From positions 1 through 7,921 of the forward strand of contig JAEDFW010000079.1 of assembly GCA_016297855.1 (NCBI GenBank): a DNA stretch of 7,921 bases, written 5' to 3'. This document shows, in pieces, positions 1 through 5,943 of this stretch. Under the pieces are notes generated by a model. It did no database searches. It was given only the letters and a program-made list of their open reading frames with translations, and was not told the DNA's origin. The stretch comes from Oscillospiraceae bacterium. Its GTDB lineage: Bacteria; Bacillota; Clostridia; Oscillospirales; Oscillospiraceae. A program made the translations under genes and the position numbers. Every line of letters starts with the position of its first letter. Position 1 is the first letter of the stretch.

Positions 1-596
1 CGTGCTCTGAACTGCGTGAAGATGAACACAACGCATACCAGCACAGCCAGCACCATGGTCGTCAGATGGAACCCCTCTACACCAAACACATCCGGCAGGA
101 AGCTCGAAGCCATGGAGCGGAACGTATCAGAGAACGGGCCAATGGATGCGCCGTCCAATACAACCTGTGTCAGACCGCGGAATACCAGCTCGCCCGAAAG
201 CGTGACGATAAACGGCGGAATATCGAAATACGCGATCCAGAAGCCCTGCCAGCAGCCGATGAGCAGGCCGACAGCCAGCGAAATGACAAGTGTCGGTACA
301 ACGCCCATGCCATAATTGACCTGCAGAATGGCGGCAATGGCGCCAACAAATGCCAGCACAGAACCGACCGACAGGTCGACATTGCCGGTCAGGATGACAG
401 GCAGCATGCCGCAAATCAGCAGAACAACATAGGAGTTCTGCAAGATGATATTCGTCATATTCATGGATGTGAAAATCAGTCCATTGGTCAGAATATGGAA
501 CAGAACCGCAATCACGACCAGAATGATGACCATGCTGTACGCACGCAGCGTTTTAAATACCGTTTCTTTATTCATTACTGTGCTTTCTTTTTTCAT
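1..596 (-). CDS. gguB: Sugar ABC transporter permease, GguB/MmsB (XylH-like) family, partial
   Basis: This is the inner-membrane permease of a CUT2-class monosaccharide importer, and it runs off the left edge. 198 codons are present, about half of the roughly 400 residues usual for GguB. I chose the ATG at 596-594 (MKKESTVMNKETVFK) because GGGAG lies 8 bases upstream. An in-frame ATG at 611 has no better site. Hydrophobic spans are visible at about residues 20-38, 55-71, 76-92, 98-115 and 179-195. Family hallmarks are GNVDLSVGSV (71-80) and the stretch around 113-141, ending IPPFIVTLSG and then FRGL. The N-terminus before the first span is cytoplasmic and charged. The gene starts 16 bases after the ATPase stop, so the two are probably translationally linked and certainly one operon. 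With the GguA and ChvE neighbours it completes the importer. The family is clear; the sugar carried cannot be read from the permease. Confidence 0.93.
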   Translation of the reverse strand, partial: MKKESTVMNKETVFKTLRAYSMVIILVVIAVLFHILTNGLIFTSMNMTNIILQNSYVVLLICGMLPVILTGNVDLSVGSVLAFVGAIAAILQVNYGMGVVPTLVISLAVGLLIGCWQGFWIAYFDIPPFIVTLSGELVFRGLTQVVLDGASIGPFSDTFRSMASSFLPDVFGVEGFHLTTMVLAVLVCVVFIFTQFRA

Positions 597-612
597 AGCT
601 GTATCTCCCATC

Positions 613-2130
613 TTAAATGAGCTGGTGCATAAGGCTTTCCTGCGTGGCTTCCGAAGCCGGTGTCTCGCCGCGGATATGACCCTCGTTCATGACGTAGATG
701 CGGTCACATACGCCGAGCAGCTCGGGCAGTTCGGAAGAAATCACCAGCACGCACTTTCCGCTGGCAGCCAACTCATCTATGATTTTGTATATGTCATACT
801 TAGCGCCGACGTCAATACCACGCGTCGGCTCGTCCAGAATCAGCACATCCGGCTGGCTGAACATCCATTTTGCGAGCACAACCTTCTGCTGATTGCCGCC
901 GGAAAGGTTGCCTGCCTCTTGGAAGATACTCGAGCACTTAACGCCAAACTGCCTTGCGTTCTTTTCTGTTTCACGAATCTCCTGATTGAGATCCAAGACG
1001 CCATGCTTTTTGATGCGCTTGAGATTCGTCAGGGAAATGTTTTTGCTGATGGTCTGGCTGAGGATGAGGCCATAGGTCTTTCTGTCCTCAGACAAATACG
1101 CTATGCCGTTGGCGATGGCCTTTGGTACAGTGCTGACGTCGATTTTTTTGCCCTCTTTGTAGGCCTCTCCCGTAATCCGGCAGCCATAGCTCTTACCGAA
1201 CACGCTCATGGCAAACTCCGTGCGTCCTGCACCCATCAGGCCGGCCAGCCCCACAACTTCGCCGCGGTGCAGCTGGATATTCGCGTCCTCGATGATGGCC
1301 TTTTCCGGGAATTCCGGATGGTGCACCCACCAGTTTTTGATCTCAAAATAGACCTCGGACTCAGGCGTATTCGTTTTTGCGGGATAGCGGTTGGTAAGTT
1401 CACGGCCAACCATGTGACGGATGATCTCATCTTCAGAAACCTTTAAAGCATCGTCAAAATCCGCCACCGAACGGCCGTCGCGCAGTACCGTGATGGAATC
1501 GGCGACATAGCAGATCTCGTTCAGCTTATGCGAAATGATGACACAGGTCATCCCCTCAGCCTGCAGGCTTTTGAGCAGGTCCAGAAGATTTTTACTGTCG
1601 CGCTCATTAAGCGCGGCCGTCGGCTCGTCCAGAATGAGAAGCTTACAGTTTTTGCTCAGCGCCTTGGCGATCTCAACAAGCTGCTGCTTGCCGACACCGA
1701 TCTGGTTAATGGGTGTTTCGGGATTGTCGGTCAGGCCCACACGCTGCATCAGCGGAATGGCATTCTTGTAAGTCAACGTCCAGTCCATAATATTGTGACT
1801 GCCTTGAATGTTGCCTAAAAATATGTTTTCAGCGATTGACAACAGCGGGATCAATGCCAGTTCCTGATGGATAATGGCGATGCCCGCGTTCTCAGACTGC
1901 TGAATGTTTTTGAATTTACATATTTCTCCGTTGACCACGAGATCGCCGGAGTAGGTGCCGTCTGGATAGACACCGGAGAGAATGTTCATCAATGTGGATT
2001 TGCCCGCGCCGTTTTCGCCGACCAGTGCGTGGATCTCGCCGCGCCTGACCTTCAGGTTGACGTTGTCCAGCGCTCTTACGCCCGGGAATTCCTTGGTGAT
2101 GTTTCTCATTTCGAGAATATAGTCCTGCAT
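613..2130 (-). CDS. gguA: Sugar ABC transporter ATP-binding protein with two nucleotide-binding domains, GguA/MmsA (RbsA/XylG) family
   Basis: This cytoplasmic ATPase of 505 residues, normal for the family, powers the importer. Domain 1 has Walker A GENGAGKST (38-46), Q-loop HQE (88-90), a family-typical degenerate signature around IGVGKQQ (144-150), Walker B LLILDEPTAAL (164-174) and switch His201. Domain 2 has GLMGAGRTE (297-305) instead of a Walker A lysine, signature LSGGNQQ (409-415), Walker B LILDEPTRGID (430-440) and SSELPE where a switch histidine would be. One competent and one degenerate site is the known pattern in RbsA/MglA/XylG proteins, so this is not damage. The start is the ATG at 2130-2128 because AAAGGAG lies 8 bases upstream. 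The frame stays open to 2175, but that ATG lies inside a perfect palindrome and lacks such a site. The gene follows the binding-protein gene and directly precedes the permease. Confidence 0.96.
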   Translation of the reverse strand: MQDYILEMRNITKEFPGVRALDNVNLKVRRGEIHALVGENGAGKSTLMNILSGVYPDGTYSGDLVVNGEICKFKNIQQSENAGIAIIHQELALIPLLSIAENIFLGNIQGSHNIMDWTLTYKNAIPLMQRVGLTDNPETPINQIGVGKQQLVEIAKALSKNCKLLILDEPTAALNERDSKNLLDLLKSLQAEGMTCVIISHKLNEICYVADSITVLRDGRSVADFDDALKVSEDEIIRHMVGRELTNRYPAKTNTPESEVYFEIKNWWVHHPEFPEKAIIEDANIQLHRGEVVGLAGLMGAGRTEFAMSVFGKSYGCRITGEAYKEGKKIDVSTVPKAIANGIAYLSEDRKTYGLILSQTISKNISLTNLKRIKKHGVLDLNQEIRETEKNARQFGVKCSSIFQEAGNLSGGNQQKVVLAKWMFSQPDVLILDEPTRGIDVGAKYDIYKIIDELAASGKCVLVISSELPELLGVCDRIYVMNEGHIRGETPASEATQESLMHQLI

Positions 2131-2163
2131 TTGCCCGGCTCCTTTATTGCGAAATTGAAGTGA

Positions 2164-2191
2164 CCCGGTCGTCACGGCCGTGACGACCGGG
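2164..2191 (-). promoter_or_regulatory. Intercistronic 28-nt perfect palindrome (stem-loop) between binding-protein and ATPase genes
   Basis: CCCGGTCGTCACGG is followed at once by its exact reverse complement, so the RNA can fold into a strong hairpin. It lies in the 116-base gap between the chvE stop and the gguA ribosome binding site. On the minus strand it is followed by TCACTTCAATTTCGC, which is not a proper U-run. It therefore looks more like a stabiliser or leaky attenuator than a full terminator. A hairpin at this place is a known way to make more binding protein than ATPase and permease from one operon; that role here is inferred. Confidence 0.7.
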
Positions 2192-2246
2192 TGTTTATTG
2201 TGGAGTGCGCATGAAAGACCGTCTGCAGTCTCTCATGCCCCGTGCA

Positions 2247-3335
2247 TTATCCGTCGATCTCAGCCTGCGTATAGAAGCCGACGTCAACAAGATAGTTCAC
2301 ATTGTCTTTGTCGATCAGATACGGATCATAGGTCTTGGTGGGAACGTCAAATACATTATTGTTATAGGTGGTATCCGCCTCGAGCGTCTGTCCGTTGAGC
2401 AGCGCCTCGACGACCTCGACGATGATCGCCACGCGCGTATCGTCATCAAGGAACGCAGTCATCGACTGCTTGCCTGCCTTGATGTTCTTGACGGCAGCAA
2501 GCTCAGCATCCTGACCGGTCAGAACCGGGAACGGGTTGGCGTCGGTGCCGTAGCCCATGGACTCCAGCGACGAGATGACGCCGATGGAAAGGCAGTCGGC
2601 TGCGCAGAGGACTGCGTCGAGATGATCGTCAGCGTAATAGCCAGAGAGCAGGTTGTCCATGCGCGACTGTGCCTTGGACGAGTCCCAGGACTGGATTGCA
2701 GTCTGTGCATACTCAATCTGACCGGACTTGACGACCAGCTTGCCGCTGTCGATGTACTGCTTGAGGATGTTCATAGAGCCATTATAGAACGAAATGGCGT
2801 TGGTGTCGTCCTGCGAGCCGGAGAAGATCTCCATGGTGTAGGTCTCAGAGGTGTTGGCAAGATCCAGCTGATCGGCAATGTACTGTCCCTGCAGCTCGCC
2901 CATACGAATCAGGTCAAACGTGACGTAATAGTCAAGCGCAGAAGTATTGGTGATCAGGCGGTCGCTGGCGACAATGTAGATGCCGGCGTCCTTTGCCTTT
3001 TCACACGCGTCAGTCAGAGCCGCGCAGTCAACAGCTGCGATAATCAGTGCATCAGCGCCCTTGGAAATCATGTTCTCGATCTGCATAACCTGCTTGGCCG
3101 AGTCGTCTTCAGCGTACTCGATCAGGGTGTTGTAGCCCTTTGCGCCAAACGAAGCAACCAGGCGCTCACCCTGGCTGGTCCAGGTGGTCTGCTCTTTTGT
3201 CGGCATCAGGATACCGATGGTCTTTGCGTCATCGGCGGCATCCGAGGCGGCAGGCTTTTCGCTCTTGGCAGCGCACGCACAGAACATGGCAGCCAGCAAG
3301 GCGAAAATCAGTAGCAAAGCGATTCCTTTTTTCAT
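2247..3335 (-). CDS. chvE: ChvE-type monosaccharide-binding lipoprotein of an ABC importer
   Basis: This is the extracellular sugar receptor, 362 residues. The N-terminus has KK followed by a hydrophobic stretch (4-18) and cysteines at 19 and 21. Cys21, preceded by alanine, is the likely lipid-modified residue, although Phe at -3 makes the lipobox atypical. The mature protein follows ChvE block by block from memory: GILMPTK (41-47), QIENMISKGADALIIA (85-100), SDRLI (124-128), FSGSQDDTNA (171-180), YIDSGKLVVKSGQ (194-206), SRMDNLLSGYY (224-234), IGVISSLESMGYGT (251-264) and TGQDAE (273-278). ChvE binds aldoses such as glucose, galactose and arabinose, so a related sugar is likely, but binding-site residues cannot be compared without a structure. 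The start ATG follows GGAGG at 9 bases. The gene lies 77 bases after the isomerase stop and precedes the ATPase, the usual order. Confidence 0.95.
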   Translation of the reverse strand: MKKGIALLLIFALLAAMFCACAAKSEKPAASDAADDAKTIGILMPTKEQTTWTSQGERLVASFGAKGYNTLIEYAEDDSAKQVMQIENMISKGADALIIAAVDCAALTDACEKAKDAGIYIVASDRLITNTSALDYYVTFDLIRMGELQGQYIADQLDLANTSETYTMEIFSGSQDDTNAISFYNGSMNILKQYIDSGKLVVKSGQIEYAQTAIQSWDSSKAQSRMDNLLSGYYADDHLDAVLCAADCLSIGVISSLESMGYGTDANPFPVLTGQDAELAAVKNIKAGKQSMTAFLDDDTRVAIIVEVVEALLNGQTLEADTTYNNNVFDVPTKTYDPYLIDKDNVNYLVDVGFYTQAEIDG

Positions 3336-3366
3336 GTGTTCATTCCTCCAGTTCGTATTTATATCA

Positions 3367-3380
3367 GGCCGCGCGCGGCC
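3367..3380 (-). repeat. Short GC palindrome in the isomerase/binding-protein gap
   Basis: GGCCGCGCGCGGCC is a perfect 14-base palindrome inside AT-rich flanks (ATAT on both sides). It lies between the isomerase stop and the ribosome binding site of the binding-protein gene. It could fold into a 5-bp hairpin with a four-base loop in the transcript, or protect the 5' end of a processed mRNA. No U-run follows it, so it is not a standard terminator. Its function is unknown. Confidence 0.4.
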
Positions 3381-3412
3381 AAATATACCATTGGGTCAGA
3401 TGACGGGCGAAC

Positions 3413-4180
3413 CTATTTTACATAGGCGAGGATATCACGCAAAGACTGTTCGTTGTCGTACGTCGGCCAGTACTCAAAGCCAAAGTAGCGGTCATAGCCC
3501 GCTTCCTCAGCCGCACGGATGACGCGCGGATAGTTCGTCTCGCCCAGATGCAGTTCATGCCGTCCGGGGACGCCCGCAGAGTGGAAATGGCCGATGTAGT
3601 CGGCGTTGACGGTGATGTTGTTGACGAGATTGCCCTCCATGAGCTGCATGTGATAGCAGTCGAACAGCAGCTTGATGTTGGGGCTGTCAACGGCCTTCAT
3701 GATCTCAAAGCCCTTGTAGGCGGAGTTGAGATAATAGCCCTTGTGGTCATACATGGAGTTGAGCGCCTCCAGCACGATGGTGACGCCGGCCTTTTCGGCA
3801 ATTTCCGCCGTGCGCTTGAGGTTCTCGACCAGCAGGATCTTCTGCGTGTCTTCAAAGCTGCCCTCCAGATCGCCGCTCAGACCGATGAACGTCTTGCAGC
3901 CGAATTCGCTGCCGATGGCGATAGACTTTTCCACGTTTTCCTTGACGGTTTTCCACGGGAAGTTCATGCGGATCGTCCACGCCTGGTTTAAACAACACGC
4001 TGCAACGGGAATGCCCGCGTCGGACGACGCCTTGCCCAGACCAGCGGGCGTGACGGTCTCATTGCCGACCCACGGATCCCAGAACTCGACCGCGTCGCAG
4101 CCGCAGTCCTTGGCTATCTGAAAACGGTCATAGAACGAAAGGTTTTCAAATACAGGCTCGATGCACAAAGAGAATTTCAT
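3413..4180 (-). CDS. Sugar isomerase/epimerase, hydroxypyruvate isomerase/IolE-like TIM barrel
   Basis: This is a cytoplasmic enzyme of 255 residues, the usual size for the xylose-isomerase-like TIM-barrel (AP endonuclease 2) superfamily; E. coli hydroxypyruvate isomerase is about 258. Positions matching the metal site are Glu138 (VLEAL), Asp174 with His177 (LFDCYHMQ), His200 (GHFHSAG) and Glu236 (FGFEYWP). PGRHELHLGETNY (205-217) resembles the PGRHEPGTGEINY-type signature of the Hyi group, which favours that subgroup over IolE or tagatose epimerases. The likely reaction is aldose-ketose isomerisation or epimerisation of a sugar or sugar acid; the substrate is unknown. The start ATG follows AAAGGA by about 8 bases. 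It is the first gene after an internal terminator and promoter and leads into the importer genes, so its activity is probably needed with sugar uptake. Family assignment is strong, exact activity weak. Confidence 0.88.
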   Translation of the reverse strand: MKFSLCIEPVFENLSFYDRFQIAKDCGCDAVEFWDPWVGNETVTPAGLGKASSDAGIPVAACCLNQAWTIRMNFPWKTVKENVEKSIAIGSEFGCKTFIGLSGDLEGSFEDTQKILLVENLKRTAEIAEKAGVTIVLEALNSMYDHKGYYLNSAYKGFEIMKAVDSPNIKLLFDCYHMQLMEGNLVNNITVNADYIGHFHSAGVPGRHELHLGETNYPRVIRAAEEAGYDRYFGFEYWPTYDNEQSLRDILAYVK

Positions 4181-4203
4181 GGACGGAATTCCTTTCTAAA
4201 ATA

Positions 4204-4212
4204 ATTATAACA
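4204..4212 (-). promoter_or_regulatory. Extended -10 promoter for the isomerase-importer operon
   Basis: On the minus strand the sequence reads TGTTATAAT, a perfect TATAAT with an upstream TGn extension. The start codon of the isomerase lies 23 bases beyond it, leaving room for a short leader with AAAGGA. No good TTGACA-like -35 is seen 16-18 bases upstream, which is tolerated by extended -10 promoters. It sits just after the terminator of the aminotransferase gene, so it would let the downstream four genes be transcribed on their own. Confidence 0.5.
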
Positions 4213-4242
4213 TATAAAAACAAAAGCGTATAAAAAATCTCG

Positions 4243-4286
4243 AAAAAACAGTTGACGCACCGGGCAGGGATCGACCTGCCCGGTGC
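4243..4286 (-). terminator. Rho-independent-like terminator after the aminotransferase gene
   Basis: A perfect 12-bp inverted repeat (GCACCGGGCAGG at 4257-4268 and its complement at 4275-4286, 6-base loop) begins 8 bases after the aminotransferase stop. On the minus strand it is followed by eight mixed bases, then six Ts, then a second six-T run a little farther on. The offset of the first T-run makes it less than ideal, so partial read-through into the isomerase gene is possible. Confidence 0.7.
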
Positions 4287-4294
4287 GGGCAAAA

Positions 4295-5575
4295 TTATGC
4301 TAACACAGCGGCAACCTTGTTGATGGCCTTGGCGATCATGTCGCAGTCTTCATCCGTCATCTGCGCGGGCAGATCGAGATGGATCACGCGGCCGAGATAA
4401 TCAAGCGTATTCGGGCACATGTCGGTGGCATACTTCACCGGTTCTGCCTTGTGATATGGGCAGTCCCACGGGCACTTGACGTCGGTGGGCGCCTTCTCTT
4501 CGATGACATGCTTCCAGTGCGCATAGATGTGCCAGTCGGGGATACCGGCATTGAAGATGCCGCCGGCGGAAACGCCCTCGGCCTTCAGCGCGTCAACGAA
4601 CGGACCGACCTTTTCCTTGCTGTCGAGGAAGAACATCAGGCAGATGCCGGTGTCGCCAGCTTCGTCGTGGCAGGGACGGACCTTGATGCCCGGGGTGTCC
4701 TTGATCTGGGCCTTGATGCGGGCCAGATGGCTGCGCATGGCCTTGTTGAGGTACTCCAGACGGTTCAGCTGCGCGCACATGACGGCGCCGCACAGCTCAG
4801 ACATACGGAAGTTCGAACCGCAGAACAGCTCGCCCTCAAATCTCTGCGGAGCAAAACGGTCGGGACGCCAGCAGGCAGCAGTGTCGTGGTAGCTGCAGGC
4901 ACGGGCATACAGACGGTCGTCGTTCGTCAGCAGCGCGCCGCCTTCACCTGCGGTGATGGTCTTGTGATACTGGAACGAGAAGCAGCCGCAGTCGCCGAAT
5001 GTGCCGACATACTTGCCCTTGTAAGTCGCGCCGACGGCCTGTGCGCAGTCCTCGATGACGCGCAGGTTGTGCTTTTTCGCGATTGCCATGATCGCGTCCA
5101 TGTCGCAGGGAACGCCGCGCATATGGACACAGACGATGCCCTTGGTGGCGGGCGTGATCTTCTTTTCGATGTCAGCCGGATCGATGGTCAGCGTTTCGTC
5201 GACTTCCGCAATGACCGGGATCGCCTTTGCGCCGACGATGGCCGCGCAGGAAGCGAAGAATGTATAGCCGGTTACGATCACTTCGTCGCCGGGGCCGATG
5301 CCGCAGGCCGTGATGGCCGAGAGCAGCGCACCGGTACACGAGCTGGTGGCCAGGCAATGCTTGGCACCCATCATTTCCTTGAAATTGTTCTCGAACTTGC
5401 GAACCTTGGACTCCACGCCCTCCGGACCGTAATACCGGAACAGGTACTTGCTGTCAAGAACCTCCATAACTTCTTTCTTTTCCGCTTCGCCGATCTCCAG
5501 ACCGCCCGGATACATCGGGTAGTTGGGCGTTGTCTTGGCCTTCGGGCCGCCGTAAATTGCAAGTTTCTCACCCAT
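4295..5575 (-). CDS. DegT/DnrJ/EryC1/StrS-family PLP-dependent sugar aminotransferase
   Basis: This cytoplasmic fold-type I PLP enzyme transfers an amino group, usually from glutamate or glutamine, to a keto-sugar or inosose. It has 426 residues. Visible landmarks are the phosphate-binding SSCTGAL (78-84), aromatic region YTFF (104-107), Asp176 in IEDCAQA (pairs with the PLP ring nitrogen), Lys205 in FQYHKTITAGEGG (Schiff-base lysine) and GSNFRMSEL (253-261). The intact lysine argues against the histidine-bearing sugar-dehydratase branch. The C-terminal block with CPWDCPYHK (368-376) and MCPNTLDYL resembles inosose-aminotransferase-like (StsC) members, but I cannot name the substrate. Twenty cysteines are unusual and fit an anaerobe. 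The start ATG follows AGGAGG by 9 bases; the frame opens to 5614, but no ribosome binding site supports an earlier start. It has its own promoter, candidate operator and terminator. DegT enzymes also make cell-surface sugars, but the importer context suggests catabolism. Confidence 0.92.
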   Translation of the reverse strand: MGEKLAIYGGPKAKTTPNYPMYPGGLEIGEAEKKEVMEVLDSKYLFRYYGPEGVESKVRKFENNFKEMMGAKHCLATSSCTGALLSAITACGIGPGDEVIVTGYTFFASCAAIVGAKAIPVIAEVDETLTIDPADIEKKITPATKGIVCVHMRGVPCDMDAIMAIAKKHNLRVIEDCAQAVGATYKGKYVGTFGDCGCFSFQYHKTITAGEGGALLTNDDRLYARACSYHDTAACWRPDRFAPQRFEGELFCGSNFRMSELCGAVMCAQLNRLEYLNKAMRSHLARIKAQIKDTPGIKVRPCHDEAGDTGICLMFFLDSKEKVGPFVDALKAEGVSAGGIFNAGIPDWHIYAHWKHVIEEKAPTDVKCPWDCPYHKAEPVKYATDMCPNTLDYLGRVIHLDLPAQMTDEDCDMIAKAINKVAAVLA

Positions 5576-5634
5576 AGTACTTTTCCTCCTCTGAATGCTT
5601 TGCTGCACTGTCATGAAGCGGCTGCAGCATATTT

Positions 5635-5654
5635 TTACTAACCCGGTAAAGTAA
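5635..5654. promoter_or_regulatory. Candidate LacI-family operator over the aminotransferase transcription start
   Basis: The 20-base element has the form TTACTnnnCCGGnnnAGTAA, with 14 of 20 positions symmetric about a central CpG, the architecture known for LacI-family operators. It begins at the last base of the predicted -10 and covers the predicted start site near 5647, a classical place for repression. The natural ligand is the divergently encoded LacI-family protein. The arms are imperfect and binding is inferred. Confidence 0.45.
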
Positions 5655-5682
5655 TTATATTATTAAAAAGAGCATTATTCAA
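5654..5682 (-). promoter_or_regulatory. Sigma-A promoter of the aminotransferase gene
   Basis: On the minus strand TTGAAT (5682-5677) is separated by exactly 17 bases from a perfect TATAAT (5659-5654). This predicts transcription start near 5647 and a leader of about 70 bases before the ATG at 5575. The spacing and -10 are ideal and the -35 matches four of six consensus bases. Confidence 0.72.
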
Positions 5683-5791
5683 GGCAATGACTGTTGTTTT
5701 GCTTCTCCGTTTTTTCTTTTCTCTATTTTTTACAGTTTTGTCGCCACATTTTTGTCGTTTTTTTCGTATTTATTTTATTATAAAAGCAGAA

Positions 5792-5797
5792 TATAAT
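5792..5797 (+). promoter_or_regulatory. Candidate -10 element for the lacI-type gene
   Basis: A perfect TATAAT reads toward the regulator gene. The hexamer 17 bases upstream (TTTATT) is a poor -35. An alternative is TTGTCG at 5752-5757 with TATTAT at 5776-5781 (18-base spacing). Either would give a leader of about 140 to 160 bases containing the 9-bp inverted repeat. The promoter direction is plausible but not decided by sequence alone. Confidence 0.4.
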
Positions 5798-5822
5798 TAT
5801 CTTAAGGGAAAAACCGACATTT

Positions 5823-5848
5823 CAGATTTGCCGTTTTTAGCAAATCTG
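5823..5848. repeat. Perfect 9-bp inverted repeat in the regulator leader
   Basis: CAGATTTGC and GCAAATCTG flank an 8-base, T-rich loop. It lies about 95 bases before the lacI-type start codon and about 25 bases after the candidate -10. It may be a protein-binding site or a leader hairpin. No T-run follows, so it does not look like a terminator in the rightward direction. Confidence 0.5.
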
Positions 5849-5884
5849 CATAACGGACAACCTCTTTCTCACCGCCCTGGTTGA

Positions 5885-5902
5885 AACTAAATTGGTTTAC
5901 TT
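5885..5902. promoter_or_regulatory. Second imperfect palindrome near the regulator gene, possible autoregulatory operator
   Basis: AACTAAATTGGTTTACTT is symmetric at 12 of 18 positions (AAnTAAA against TTTAnTT). It shares an ACTAA...GGT..A.T pattern with the candidate operator at 5635-5654, matching 10 of 16 positions when aligned. It lies 41 bases upstream of the regulator's ATG, consistent with autoregulation. Its centre is TTGG rather than CpG and the similarity may be chance. Confidence 0.25.
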
Positions 5903-5943
5903 CGTTTAGCTTCGCAGTTTTTTCAAGATGGAGGATTCTCATC

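Larger units (their letters stand above)
5576..5943. other. Divergent intergenic control region (aminotransferase operon / lacI-type gene)
   Basis: This is a 368-base gene-free stretch, strongly AT-rich in its middle third. It carries promoters in both directions, two imperfect palindromes that may be operators, and one perfect inverted repeat, each listed separately. A 65-codon open frame at 5687-5884 has T-rich, unconvincing content and no ribosome binding site, so I treat the region as non-coding. Confidence 0.75.

Noticed and set aside
445..1446. 333-codon open frame on the plus strand
   Set aside because: Antisense to the ATPase and permease genes, both of which have unmistakable motifs.
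613..2175. Longer ATPase start at 2175 adding 15 residues
   Set aside because: The extra start lies in the 28-nt palindrome and has no ribosome binding site; the ATG at 2130 has AAAGGAG at ideal spacing and gives the family's normal N-terminus.
2205..3314. 369-codon open frame on the plus strand
   Set aside because: Antisense shadow of the ChvE-type gene, without a ribosome binding site or a recognisable family.
4220..4234. Possible CcpA cre site around AAGCGTAT near the isomerase promoter
   Set aside because: The core fits, but at least three conserved flank positions differ from the cre consensus; a similar AAGCG stretch near 5613-5626 is equally poor.
4379..5641. 420-codon open frame on the plus strand
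   Set aside because: It lies antisense to the well-supported aminotransferase and has no recognisable domain; long antisense frames are expected in GC-rich-codon genes.
5687..5884. 65-codon open frame in the divergent region (start MTVVLLLRFFF)
   Set aside because: Composition reflects T-rich DNA, there is no Shine-Dalgarno sequence, and it overlaps candidate promoter elements.
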